Positions 9,570-18,500 of a DNA stretch of 64,000 nucleotides are shown here, piece after piece. The position numbers and the translations under genes are program-made. The stretch is from Dyadobacter crusticola DSM 16708 (lineage in GTDB: Bacteria > Bacteroidota > Bacteroidia > Cytophagales > Spirosomataceae): positions 124,001-188,000 of the forward strand of contig NZ_JNJB01000006.1 in NCBI RefSeq assembly GCF_000701505.1, given 5' to 3'. Position 1 is the first letter of the stretch. Each line of letters starts with the position of its first letter. Under the pieces are notes generated by a model. It did no database searches. It saw only the letters and a program-made list of their open reading frames with translations, and had not been told where the DNA came from.

Positions 9570-12047
9570 ATGAAAAGATATTCGCTCCTGACCCTGCTGC
9601 TGGGTTGGCTGGTTCTGTGTGGCTTTGATGTGAAAGCGCAGTTCAAAGGCAAACCGTCATTTAGCGGGATTTACCCGCATCTGGCGATGTATAACAATGA
9701 GGGTGAGTGTGGTACCGGTGCAGTTGTGCCCTGGGCAGGCAAGCTTTGGGTGATTACTTACGGTCCGCATTTGCCGTTTGGTTCTTCTGATAAATTATAC
9801 GAGATCAGCACAGACCTGAAACAATCCGTATTCCCGGGCAGCATTGGCGGAACTCCCGCCAACCGCATGATCCACAACGAAAGCAAACAGCTTTTTATCG
9901 GGCCTTATGCGATTGACGAAAAGGCGAATGTGCGCGTGATACCGTACAAAGCAATGCCCGGCCGGCACACGGGCAATGCAAGACATTTGACCGACCCCAA
10001 AAACAAAATCCTGTACGGGACAATGGAGGAAGGTGTTTATGAAGTAGATGTCGCCTCATTGAAACCGACAATGCTTTACGAAGATGGGAATGTAGACCGG
10101 GCAAAGGCAGCCGACAAAGCTACTTACCAGTTTAAAGGCTTGCTTCCCGGAACGCATGGAAAAGGTTTTTACTCGGGCCAGGGGGTGGTGGTTTATTCCA
10201 ATAACGGGGAGCCGGGGAAGCGCGCCGAGATTGATTTCGATATCGAGTCAGGTGTGCTGGCTGAATGGGACGGAAAAGACTGGAAAGTGGTGCGCCGCAA
10301 CCAGTTTGTGGAAGTAACCGGCCCCGGCGGTATTTACGGAAACAAAAATGCCAAAACAGACCCGATCTGGGCGACCGGCTGGGACCATAAGTCGGTATTG
10401 CTGGGCGTGCGGGACAATGGAAAATGGAGCTTTTGCAGATTGCCAAAAGCAAGTCACGCTTACGATGGCGCGCACGGCTGGAACACCGAGTGGCCGCGCA
10501 TTCGGGACGTGGGAACTGCTGCGAAACCCGATTACCTGATGACCATGCATGGCATGTTCTGGCAGTTTCCGGGTGCATTCACATCCAAAAATGCAACGGG
10601 AATACGTCCGCGCTCAGCTTATTTGAAGGTGATCGGCGATTATACGCGCTGGAACGATCAGCTGGTTTTCGGCTGCGACGATTCGGCACAACGCGAATTT
10701 TTGAACAAAAGAAAAGCGAAAGGCGGCATCGAAGGTCCGGGACAATCCAACTCCAACTTGTGGTTTACTTCGTTGGATCAACCCGATAAGCTTGGTCCGA
10801 ATACAGCCGAAGGTTCTGTTTGGTTAAATGAAAATGTAAAAGCAGGTGAAGTGTCCGAACCATTTTTGTTTGCAGGCTGGCCCCACCGGTCGGTTTGGGT
10901 GCAAAATAACGGAGCTAGTGAAGTGAGTTTTGCCATGGAAGTTGATCAAAATGGAAAGGGTACCTGGTCTGCATTGAAATCTATTTCCATTCCCGCAAAA
11001 AGCGCCAGACGCATTGATTTCACCAATGCAGAAACAGGCGAGTGGATCCGGCTAAAAGCAGCAAATGCCACGAATGTCACGGCGCATTTTTACTATTCGG
11101 CCAGTGACAAACGTTCCGCTACGCCCGACACCATTTTCAACGGACTTACCCTGGCTTCCAAGGCAAAAACCACCGGTGGCCTGATCTATGGACTGGGCGA
11201 AAACCGTCGTTCGCTCGCATTGGCCGCCATGGATTACAGCGGAAGCACGGCAAAAGAAACGGGTTATTATGAGCTGGATGCAGACATGAAGCTGGTGCGA
11301 AAAGACGATGCGAAAACATTGGATTTTGTAAAAACCAAATTTGCTATCCCGCAAAAAGTGGTAACTATCGAAGAATCTTCGGTGCTCGTGGTGGATGATA
11401 AGGGGAGACGCTGGCGGTTGCCGCTGGGTAACGACGCTTTTACGGGATTAACAAACGAAGGCGCATTGCGGATCTGTCGGGAGGTAGCTACCGAGCGTGA
11501 CCTCTTCAACTGCCACGGGACATTCTATGAGCTGCCGGCTGAGAATGCAGATGGTTATGCCAAAATCCGCCCCGTTGCTTCGCATAACTTCCGCATCAAC
11601 GATTACGCTTCTTACCGCGGCTTGCTGGTAATGACCGGTCTTGATGCAGACAAAGCTTCCAAGAACAGCCATATTATTGTTTCAGACGACAAAAAAGCGT
11701 CAGTTTGGGCAGGGGCGATCGACGATCTCTGGAAATTGGGCAAGCCAACGGGACACGGCGGTCCCTGGAAAAACACAAAGGTGAAAGCCGGTGAAGCTTC
11801 CGATCCTTATCTGATCAGCTTTTACGATAAGAAGAAGTTGTCTCTTTCTCATGATGCAAAGACGACAGTTACATTCACCCTCGAAGCAGATCCGGTTGGC
11901 AACTGGCCGTGGATGGAGTATAAAACCTTTGCCGTGAAACCTGGCGAAACGCTCCACTTTGACTTCCCGAATGAGTTTGCCTCCCGCTGGGTCCGGTTCA
12001 GGACCGATGCCGATTGTGGGGCAACTACCTGGCTCGACTATAAGTAG
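9570..12047 (+). CDS. Large secreted protein, beta-propeller-like, with a duplicated C-terminal beta domain; function unknown
   Basis: An 825-residue protein with signal peptide MKRYSLLTLLLGWLVLCGF ending at VKA-QF; the ATG at 9570 fits the signal peptide better than one four codons upstream (9558). Residues about 30-400 contain repeated short beta units (GKLWVITYGPHLPFG, NKILYGTMEEGVYEVD, DYLMTMHGMFWQFPG) suggestive of a beta-propeller. Two related modules follow: one at about 410-510 (VWLNENVKAGEVSEPFLFAG ... WIRLKA) and one at the C-terminus (WKNTKVKAGEASDPYLIS ... WVRFRTDADCGATTWLDY). No catalytic motif was recognised. Its place after SusC/SusD suggests glycan binding or cleavage on the cell surface or in the periplasm. 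A carbohydrate-active propeller is possible but unproven. Confidence 0.7.
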   Translation: MKRYSLLTLLLGWLVLCGFDVKAQFKGKPSFSGIYPHLAMYNNEGECGTGAVVPWAGKLWVITYGPHLPFGSSDKLYEISTDLKQSVFPGSIGGTPANRMIHNESKQLFIGPYAIDEKANVRVIPYKAMPGRHTGNARHLTDPKNKILYGTMEEGVYEVDVASLKPTMLYEDGNVDRAKAADKATYQFKGLLPGTHGKGFYSGQGVVVYSNNGEPGKRAEIDFDIESGVLAEWDGKDWKVVRRNQFVEVTGPGGIYGNKNAKTDPIWATGWDHKSVLLGVRDNGKWSFCRLPKASHAYDGAHGWNTEWPRIRDVGTAAKPDYLMTMHGMFWQFPGAFTSKNATGIRPRSAYLKVIGDYTRWNDQLVFGCDDSAQREFLNKRKAKGGIEGPGQSNSNLWFTSLDQPDKLGPNTAEGSVWLNENVKAGEVSEPFLFAGWPHRSVWVQNNGASEVSFAMEVDQNGKGTWSALKSISIPAKSARRIDFTNAETGEWIRLKAANATNVTAHFYYSASDKRSATPDTIFNGLTLASKAKTTGGLIYGLGENRRSLALAAMDYSGSTAKETGYYELDADMKLVRKDDAKTLDFVKTKFAIPQKVVTIEESSVLVVDDKGRRWRLPLGNDAFTGLTNEGALRICREVATERDLFNCHGTFYELPAENADGYAKIRPVASHNFRINDYASYRGLLVMTGLDADKASKNSHIIVSDDKKASVWAGAIDDLWKLGKPTGHGGPWKNTKVKAGEASDPYLISFYDKKKLSLSHDAKTTVTFTLEADPVGNWPWMEYKTFAVKPGETLHFDFPNEFASRWVRFRTDADCGATTWLDYK

Positions 12048-12068
12048 GACAATCTTTATACCGGCTTT

Positions 12069-12102
12069 ATACAAAAAGTGTGCACGTGCACACTTTTTGT
12101 AT
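12069..12102. terminator. Perfect 34-bp palindrome, probable terminator
   Basis: Both arms (ATACAAAAAGTGTGCAC and its exact complement) meet without a loop at a central GCACGTGC. It begins 22 bases after the stop of the secreted protein gene, and the T-rich right arm fits a rho-independent terminator. The symmetry would also suit a dimeric DNA-binding protein. In the remaining 260 bases before the next SusC only a weak promoter-like pair is seen (TTTG at 12138-12141 and TATTTTAC at 12159-12166). Confidence 0.6.
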
Positions 12103-12361
12103 TTCTGGCATTTTCAATAGTAACTAAAATAGAAGTCTTTGGAAGAAAGTCGAAATAATATTTTACTAAAAGGGAGATACTTAAAATTTAATTACATTAC
12201 CTGCGGTTACTAGTTCAATAATCCAAAATTAAACCTGCTGCCTATGGAGAAAGCCAGATGAACAAACTGAAGTCTGCCCCACTTGTGCCCGTTTCGGGAT
12301 TCATGCACCTGTTATAAAACTAAACTCTTAAAAGCTTCACGCTTACCAACCCATTTCGGTT

Positions 12362-15300
12362 ATGAACGATCGATACAAAAACCTATTCAGGATCCCTGTC
12401 ATTGCAGCATTGTCGCTGTACATGGGACTGGAACCTGCCGGAGCTGCAAACCCCGGCCTGCACAGCAATGAGCTGACAGCAGCAACATCAAAACGCGCCG
12501 AGTATACGGTAACGGGAAAAGTAGTTTCCGCCGAAGGCGAGGCTCTACCCGGAGTCAGCATAGTTGAAAAAGGCACCAACAAAGGTACCACGACCGATAT
12601 TGACGGCGCATTCAGCATTAATCTTACCAATCCCGGTACCACACTTACTTTCAGCTTCATCGGCTACACAACCAGAGAAGTGGTGGTAGAAGGAGCTACG
12701 AACCTTGATATCGTCCTCGAATCGGACGCAAAGGGGCTCGATGAAGTGGTGGTTGTGGGCTATTCAGCCAAGAAGGTAAGGTACCTGTCGAGCTCGGTAT
12801 CTACGATCAGCAGTCAGAAACTGCGTGACGTCACTTCCAATGAACTCCCGAACCTGTTGCAGGGTAAAGCGCCGGGCGTGGTGGTTTCCACGAACTCGGG
12901 CGATCCGACTGCTCCGGCCAGGATTGTGATCCGCGGTGCGGGTACCATTTCCGCAAACAGCTCGCCGCTCTACGTGGTCGACGGGAACATTGACGGTAGC
13001 TATAACCCGGTGGATGTGGAGAATGTAACCGTTCTGAAAGACGTAGCAGCTACCGGTTTGTACGGTTCACGCGCTGCAAACGGGGTTATCATCGTGAATA
13101 CCAAAATGGGTAAGGCGGGCAAGACAGAGATCAATTTCAATAATACATTCGGCTGGGCCAAAGCCACGACAGGTAACTTCCGCCTGATGGATTCGCAGGA
13201 GCTGTACGATTTCCAAAGCACTTTTAACCCACGCGACCCGTCTGTTTTGCAGCGGAACACAAACTGGTGGAATGAAGCATTCCGTACCGCATTTGTCAAT
13301 AACCACAACGTTTCCATTTCCGGCGGTTCGGATAAAACTACTTTCTACGTTTCCGGCAACTATTATAAAGAGCAGGGAACGGTGATTGAGAATGATAAAA
13401 CAGGATATAATTTCCGGACAAACCTGCGGTCGCAGCTAACCAACAAGCTGACTGCCGCAGTGCTTTTCAATGCACAGTATACGAGGGATAATTACCAGAA
13501 CAGTAATACCTTGTACGATGCATACACAAACCTTCCATTTGATCCGGCCTACGAAAACGGCGCGCCGACTGATGGTCGCTCTTACCCGAACTGGCTCGGT
13601 CGCGACCGGGAGAACTTTCTGCATTCCATTCAATACAATTTCGCGAATGCAAAAAGCCTGAGAACGAGCCTGGACATAAACCTGGATTATGACCTGACTG
13701 ACAAGATCACACTGTCGAGCTACAACAGGGCCAACTTCGGAAATGGCTCCGGCGCTACTTACTACGACCGCCGTACCAAACAAGGCGGCGCGAATGGCGG
13801 CGAGCTTTATAACAGTAATTACAACAACTACCGTTTGCTGACGTCTAACCGGGTCCGTTATTCGGAGGAATTCGGCAAACACAGCCTGACTTTGCTGGGC
13901 GTAGCGGAAGCCGAAACAACATTCAGGGAGGAGAATACGACTTCGGGCAAAGGACTTCCCGCGGGACAGGATGTACTATCAGTCGCAACGGACATCCTCG
14001 TCTCGCCGACCAGCTTCAATGAGCAGATTGCATTCCGTAAGTTTTTGGGCCAGGCCGATTACAATTATGACAACCGCTACTTCCTGGTAGGGTCGCTGGT
14101 GAATGAGTTTTCTTCTTTGTTTGGTAAAAACAATTCCACAGCCAACTTCTTCCAGCTGGGCGCTTCCTGGGTTTTAAGCAATGAGAATTTTCTCAAAAAC
14201 AACAAGGTACTTTCGTTCGCAAAACTGCGCCTGAGCCACGGAACAGTAGGTAATGCAGCTATCCCGAATTTCGCATCGCTCGGATTGTACACGATTTCTC
14301 AATCAGCCAGCTATGCGGGTATCCCGGGTGCGCAGCCATTTCAGAAGGGTAACCCCGACCTGACCTGGGAGAAAATCCGCGCTTCCAACCTTGGGTTTGA
14401 TATCAGTCTGTTTAACCGCATTGACCTGACCGTTGATCTTTACAACAAAAAATCCGAAGACCTGCTTTACCAGAAACCGCTCACCGCGACGACGGGTTAC
14501 AGCTATGTCTGGGTCAATGCAGGATCTGTGCGCAACAGGGGCGTAGAGCTCAGTCTGACTTCCAATAACCTGAGCGGAAAAGAGCTTACCTGGGAAACCA
14601 ACTTCAATATGGCGTTTAACCGCAACAAGATCCTCGAACTGAGCGGTGGTGCGGCGACATTCCGTCCGGGTAACCGCTTGCCGCTTGCAGCCGGCCACGA
14701 TATGGGCGAGTTCAATTTACCGGTTTGGGCGGGTGTAAATCCTGAAAACGGCGACCCGCAATGGGAGAAGATCGTAACAGATGCGAATGGGAATGTGACG
14801 AAAGAACTGACCAATTCATACAGCTCCGTGCAAACCGCGCAGTCCCGCCAGTTTACAGGTAAATCGTCCAACCCGAAATTTACGGGCGGTTTGACCAATA
14901 CATTGGGCTACAAAGGATTTACATTGTCTGCATTCTTCAACTTCGTGTACGGCAACTGGGTTTATAATGAAAGCCGCGCGTATTTTGACAATGATGGTTT
15001 GTATGAAAGCTACAACCAGATGATACTGGCAAAAGACTGGTCGCGCTGGGAAAAGCCGGGCGACGTTGCGACGCACCCGAAGCCCATTGTGGGCGGTAAC
15101 AAGGATTCCAACCAATCTTCGACGCGGTACCTGGAAGACGGAAGCTATATCCGCCTGCGGAACGTGCGGCTGGGCTACAACATTCCGGTGGACGCGATCA
15201 AACGGATCGGATTTGCGCGTGCCAACATTTTCGTGAGCGCGGATAACCTTTGGACAGGCACCAAGTTCACCGGCCCGGACCCTGAGGCTTCTTTCTCATT

Positions 15301-15379
15301 TGAAGATACCCCGGGAAATTCCAGCATTAAATACCCGATCAGCCGCAAGCTGCTCTTCGGTGTCAATTTCACATTGTAA
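12362..15379 (+). CDS. SusC/RagA family TonB-linked outer membrane receptor
   Basis: A 1,005-residue intact receptor. Order: signal region (to about residue 30), carboxypeptidase-regulatory-like domain (about 48-130, YTVTGKVVSAEGEALPGVS), TonB-box-proximal VVVVGYSAKKVRYLSSSVST, plug (ending NVTVLKDVAATGLYGSRAAN) and a 22-strand-type beta-barrel to the C-terminal FGVNFTL. It takes up an oligosaccharide or similar nutrient using the TonB-ExbBD energy chain. It is paired with the SusD at 15392, 12 bases downstream. The sequence differs strongly from the frameshifted copy at 4770, so the two loci probably serve different substrates. No sigma/anti-sigma pair or hybrid sensor is adjacent. Confidence 0.95.
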   Translation: MNDRYKNLFRIPVIAALSLYMGLEPAGAANPGLHSNELTAATSKRAEYTVTGKVVSAEGEALPGVSIVEKGTNKGTTTDIDGAFSINLTNPGTTLTFSFIGYTTREVVVEGATNLDIVLESDAKGLDEVVVVGYSAKKVRYLSSSVSTISSQKLRDVTSNELPNLLQGKAPGVVVSTNSGDPTAPARIVIRGAGTISANSSPLYVVDGNIDGSYNPVDVENVTVLKDVAATGLYGSRAANGVIIVNTKMGKAGKTEINFNNTFGWAKATTGNFRLMDSQELYDFQSTFNPRDPSVLQRNTNWWNEAFRTAFVNNHNVSISGGSDKTTFYVSGNYYKEQGTVIENDKTGYNFRTNLRSQLTNKLTAAVLFNAQYTRDNYQNSNTLYDAYTNLPFDPAYENGAPTDGRSYPNWLGRDRENFLHSIQYNFANAKSLRTSLDINLDYDLTDKITLSSYNRANFGNGSGATYYDRRTKQGGANGGELYNSNYNNYRLLTSNRVRYSEEFGKHSLTLLGVAEAETTFREENTTSGKGLPAGQDVLSVATDILVSPTSFNEQIAFRKFLGQADYNYDNRYFLVGSLVNEFSSLFGKNNSTANFFQLGASWVLSNENFLKNNKVLSFAKLRLSHGTVGNAAIPNFASLGLYTISQSASYAGIPGAQPFQKGNPDLTWEKIRASNLGFDISLFNRIDLTVDLYNKKSEDLLYQKPLTATTGYSYVWVNAGSVRNRGVELSLTSNNLSGKELTWETNFNMAFNRNKILELSGGAATFRPGNRLPLAAGHDMGEFNLPVWAGVNPENGDPQWEKIVTDANGNVTKELTNSYSSVQTAQSRQFTGKSSNPKFTGGLTNTLGYKGFTLSAFFNFVYGNWVYNESRAYFDNDGLYESYNQMILAKDWSRWEKPGDVATHPKPIVGGNKDSNQSSTRYLEDGSYIRLRNVRLGYNIPVDAIKRIGFARANIFVSADNLWTGTKFTGPDPEASFSFEDTPGNSSIKYPISRKLLFGVNFTL

Positions 15380-15391
15380 AATTCAGCAGAT

Positions 15392-16891
15392 ATGAAATTT
15401 ATAAAATCAAAACTGTTATTGGCACTTGGAGTGGTGTCGATGCTATCCTGCGAACAATATTTTGATCCTACCACCAACATCGATGAAACAACTGCGCTGA
15501 CAAACGAATCGGACGTGCAGACTGTAACCATCGGGACTTATGCATTTTTAAATAAATCCAATTACGTATACAGCGGCCATATTATGATGGAGTACCCAAG
15601 CGACGAAATCGCACAAGGGCAGATCTCCGGAAATGATTTTACGCGCGTGTACCGGTATACCCATATCAACACGTCGACGCACGCGACCAATTACTGGAGT
15701 CAATGCTATAAGATCATTGCAGCGACTAACAAGGTGATCGGCTTTGTTTCGAACGACGCTTCGACAGAGTTGAAGCAGCTGAAAGGTGAAAATCTGTACC
15801 TCCGTGCGATGGCGCATTTCAATATGGTGCGGATGTTTGGAAGACCTTATCCACAGGAGAATGGAAATAATCCGGGCATCCCCATTCTGCGCGACGGCCT
15901 GAGCGATGAAGAAGCCACGAAGTTGCCGAGGTCTTCGGTGAAGGAAGTATACGATTTCGTGATCAGCGACTTGCTGGCTGCGGCTGATCTGATGACGGTG
16001 AAAAAGTCGAATATTTACGCGTCAAAGGAAGTGGCTTATGCATTGCTTTCGAAGGTATACCTGTTTAAAGGCGACAATGCAAATGCATTAAAATATGCGA
16101 ACCTGGTGATTGAAAGTGGCAGGTATTCCTTGCTTTCTTCGTCCAATTACCCGAGCTATTTTAAAGTTGTTCCTGAAAATAACACGGAGACGATCTTTGC
16201 AGTGCGCCACACGAGCGTGCAGATCGCTGAGATCAGCAGTATGTACATCAGCTCCGATCGTTCGGGTACTCCGCTCGCGCAGGGTGTGAGTGGCTGGGCC
16301 GAGTTGTATGCTTCTCAAAAGTATGTCGACTTTCTTTCTCAACATCCTGAGGATCTGAGAAAATCGTTCATTACGCCTTATGTGCTCAATGGGAAGTTGC
16401 AGACCAACACCAAACTGACGCCCGCCACGCCGATGTATTATATCAATAAATACACTTTGCAGGATAATGTGATCAATGCATCCTCGCCGGTGTACCTGCG
16501 TCTGGCAGATATTTACCTGGTGCGTGCAGAGGCGAATGCGAAGCTGGGCAATACTGCTGCTGCACTAGCCGACGTGAACCTGATCCGCACACGTGCCGGG
16601 CTGTCGGGAAGCGCATTGCACACGACTGCGAATGTGGCCGCTGCCGGTAAGACTATCCTCGACGTGGTTTTGGAAGAGCGCTTTCTGGAACTTGCGTTTG
16701 AAGGTCACCGGATCTACGACCTGTTCCGCAACGGGCGCCCGATGGTGCGTAACTATCCCGGCACCCACGCACAGAACAATACGCCGACCACGGATGTAAG
16801 GCAGACCATTCAGCCTACCGATGCCCGGGTCGTGTTTTTCATTCCTCAGAATGAAATCGATCAGAACAAAAACCTGATCCAGAACCCATAA
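15392..16891 (+). CDS. SusD/RagB family nutrient-binding lipoprotein
   Basis: A 499-residue lipoprotein (MKFIKSKLLLALGVVSMLSC, acylated Cys20). It shows the SusD layout: ESDVQTVTIGTYAFL near the N-terminus, NLYLRAMAHFNMVRMFGRPY in the helical region, SPVYLRLADIYLVRAEAN, and ILDVVLEERFLELAFEGHRI followed by VVFFIPQNEIDQNKNLIQNP at the C-terminus. It works as the extracellular lid and glycan-binding partner of the SusC encoded immediately upstream. A terminator hairpin follows, so the locus appears to hold only these two genes, with no enzyme. Confidence 0.95.
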   Translation: MKFIKSKLLLALGVVSMLSCEQYFDPTTNIDETTALTNESDVQTVTIGTYAFLNKSNYVYSGHIMMEYPSDEIAQGQISGNDFTRVYRYTHINTSTHATNYWSQCYKIIAATNKVIGFVSNDASTELKQLKGENLYLRAMAHFNMVRMFGRPYPQENGNNPGIPILRDGLSDEEATKLPRSSVKEVYDFVISDLLAAADLMTVKKSNIYASKEVAYALLSKVYLFKGDNANALKYANLVIESGRYSLLSSSNYPSYFKVVPENNTETIFAVRHTSVQIAEISSMYISSDRSGTPLAQGVSGWAELYASQKYVDFLSQHPEDLRKSFITPYVLNGKLQTNTKLTPATPMYYINKYTLQDNVINASSPVYLRLADIYLVRAEANAKLGNTAAALADVNLIRTRAGLSGSALHTTANVAAAGKTILDVVLEERFLELAFEGHRIYDLFRNGRPMVRNYPGTHAQNNTPTTDVRQTIQPTDARVVFFIPQNEIDQNKNLIQNP

Positions 16892-16920
16892 TCACATTAT
16901 ATTCTGTTTAAGTAGTGCGG

Positions 16921-16953
16921 ACAGCAGACAGGTTTTCTGCCTGCTGTTTTTTT
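16921..16953 (+). terminator. Rho-independent terminator after the second SusC/SusD pair
   Basis: An 11-bp stem (ACAGCAGACAG / CTGCCTGCTGT, one G-T pair) with a short loop is followed by seven T residues. It begins 29 bases after the SusD stop. Confidence 0.8.
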
Positions 16954-16967
16954 GCGCTTTTTTCTGA

Positions 16968-17354
16968 CTATGCTGCGCTCGGCATTTTGTCATTAATAAA
17001 GATTTCCAGAGGCAATCCGAGATGCTTGTGAAGGTTGTGGATTTGCTGTAAGGTAAAGTACCGCTTCCGGTTAAGTATCTCAGATACTCTTGACTTGGGA
17101 CCTATAAACTGTTCCAAATCTTTATTCTTCCAGCCATTTTCTTTCATCAGATATTTGATTGCGTCGATTGGATCCGGATATGGTATTGGATTGTGCGTTT
17201 GTTCATAAGCATGCACCAGCGTGCTGATGACATCCAGCTCATCATCCAATTCAGAATAAGGGGGCGGAGCCAGCGAAAGTAGCTCATCAATGCGTTTGAG
17301 TGCATTCTGGTAATCTAATGCCGTTTTGATTGGGGTTATGGTTACTGTACGCAT
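16968..17354 (-). CDS. higA: HigA-like helix-turn-helix regulator, without a toxin neighbour
   Basis: A 128-residue protein with an N-terminal helical region (about 10-55) and a C-terminal Xre-type HTH (about 60-115: DAIKYLMKENGWKNKDLEQF, SRVSEILNRKRYFTLQQI, LGLPLEIFI). This is the HigA antitoxin layout, in which a HigB mRNA-cleaving toxin normally sits immediately upstream. No HigB-like frame is found on either side: the 108 bases before the start and the gap to the terminator hold no gene. It may therefore be an orphan regulator or the remnant of a toxin-antitoxin pair. Confidence 0.75.
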   Translation of the reverse strand: MRTVTITPIKTALDYQNALKRIDELLSLAPPPYSELDDELDVISTLVHAYEQTHNPIPYPDPIDAIKYLMKENGWKNKDLEQFIGPKSRVSEILNRKRYFTLQQIHNLHKHLGLPLEIFINDKMPSAA

Positions 17355-17462
17355 TGTTGCTGAGATTTTGCCGTAAGCCGGTAATTTCAGTATTATTTTC
17401 CAGACTTGTCTAATCCTGGATTTTCAGTTGTCATTGGTTTTTAAACATTTAAAACTTTACAA

Positions 17463-17915
17463 ATGGAACCAAGATTAGATTTTCAGGAAAAAGGAAAAAA
17501 TGCGGCGAAGGTGCTTTTCGGAGTGGGCGGTTACCTGCATAAGTCGGCGATTGAGCTGCCTTTGCGGGAGCTGGTGGTATTCCGGGTGTCGCAGATTAAC
17601 CAGTGCGCATACTGCCTGGATATGCATTACAAGGATGCGCGCGCAAAAGGGGAGACCGAGCAGCGGCTTTATGGTTTGAGCGCGTGGCGTGAAGCGCCTT
17701 ATTATACCGAAAGGGAGAGGGCCGCTTTCGCCTGGGCAGAAGCGGTTACCAAGTGCGAGGTACCCGATACGCTTTATGCCGAAGTGAAACAGCAGTTTTC
17801 AGACGAGGAACTCATTGACCTGACGATGGTAGTGACGAACATCAACACCTGGAATCGTATTAACATCGCATTTCCGAGCACGCCGGGTAGTTATCAGGTC
17901 GGCCAGTTCGGTTGA
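17463..17915 (+). CDS. Carboxymuconolactone decarboxylase / AhpD-like protein
   Basis: A 150-residue all-helical protein of the alkylhydroperoxidase-like (CMD) family. The redox motif QCAYCLDMH (CxxC followed by a His, about residues 52-60) is intact, which favours peroxidase or disulfide reductase activity over decarboxylation. Other family segments are ELPLRELVVFRVSQIN and LTMVVTNINTWNRINIAF. Located 66 bases before the YCII/DGPF gene and the ECF42 sigma factor; small proteins of this type often accompany ECF sigma factors that respond to oxidative or chemical stress. That link is inferred from context. Confidence 0.9.
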   Translation: MEPRLDFQEKGKNAAKVLFGVGGYLHKSAIELPLRELVVFRVSQINQCAYCLDMHYKDARAKGETEQRLYGLSAWREAPYYTERERAAFAWAEAVTKCEVPDTLYAEVKQQFSDEELIDLTMVVTNINTWNRINIAFPSTPGSYQVGQFG

Positions 17916-17981
17916 GAAATGCATTTCTTTGCAGCTGTTTAAACAACCCAGATCATTTAAAATTTCAAAATAGAAACCAAG

Positions 17982-18323
17982 ATGAACGAATTCCTGATCG
18001 CAATCCATCGTGACCTGAAAAGCAAGGATGCGAGTCCCTCGCCCGAACAAATGCAAGCTGCAATCAAGCCTTTCCAGGATTGGATCGGCAGCATAGCCGC
18101 CCAGAACAAGCTCGTAGCCCCTCCAAAACGCTGGGACCTCGACGGCCGCGTAGTGACCAAAAACAGCACCGTTACGAACGGACCGTACGCCGAAATCAAA
18201 GAATCAATCGGCGGCCTGTTCCTGATCCGCGCCGAGGATTATGAGGAAGCGGTAGAAATAGCCAAAGGCTGCCCGATCCTTGAATGGGGAGCGTCAGTGG
18301 AGGTCAGAATGGCGGTTGGTTAA
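17982..18323 (+). CDS. YCII/DGPF-domain protein associated with an ECF42 sigma factor
   Basis: A 113-residue protein of the YCII-related superfamily. Visible family segments are QAAIKPFQDWIGSIAAQNKL, LDGRVVTKNSTVTNGPYAEI and IGGLFLIRAEDYEEAVEIAK with CPILEWGASVEVR at the end. DGPF-type proteins of this kind are the conserved partners of ECF42 sigma factors; the DGPF motif appears here in the altered form NGPY. Their biochemical role is not established. The sigma factor follows after a 177-base gap that carries two low-complexity repeats. Confidence 0.88.
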   Translation: MNEFLIAIHRDLKSKDASPSPEQMQAAIKPFQDWIGSIAAQNKLVAPPKRWDLDGRVVTKNSTVTNGPYAEIKESIGGLFLIRAEDYEEAVEIAKGCPILEWGASVEVRMAVG

Positions 18324-18325
18324 TG

Positions 18326-18357
18326 GGAGGAAAGGGGGATGGAGGAAGGGGAGGATG
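18326..18357 (+). repeat. Purine-rich dispersed repeat, copy 1
   Basis: A 32-base G/A-rich block beginning GGAGGAAAGGG and ending GGAGGAAGGGGAGGATG. It is nearly identical to 59787-59819 (one missing base and one substitution), 41 kb away. It begins two bases after the stop of the YCII gene and lies between genes likely to be co-transcribed. Confidence 0.65.
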
Positions 18358-18420
18358 GAAGTTTAGAGTTTATGAGTCTATGAGATTGAAGTTCATTGCA
18401 TTAAATTCCGTTTCCCCCAA

Positions 18421-18491
18421 ATCACTCATTCATTCACTAATTCGCCGTTCCACAGCGGCTCATTCAATCATTCAATCATTCACTCATTCAA
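18421..18491 (+). repeat. ATTCA-type short repeats upstream of the ECF42 gene
   Basis: A run of CATTCA/AATCATTC/CACTCATTC units interrupted by CGCCGTTCCACAGCGGC, whose CCG and CGG ends could pair. It ends ten bases before the sigma factor ATG and so occupies its ribosome-binding region. Confidence 0.5.
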
Positions 18492-18500
18492 AATTACTCC

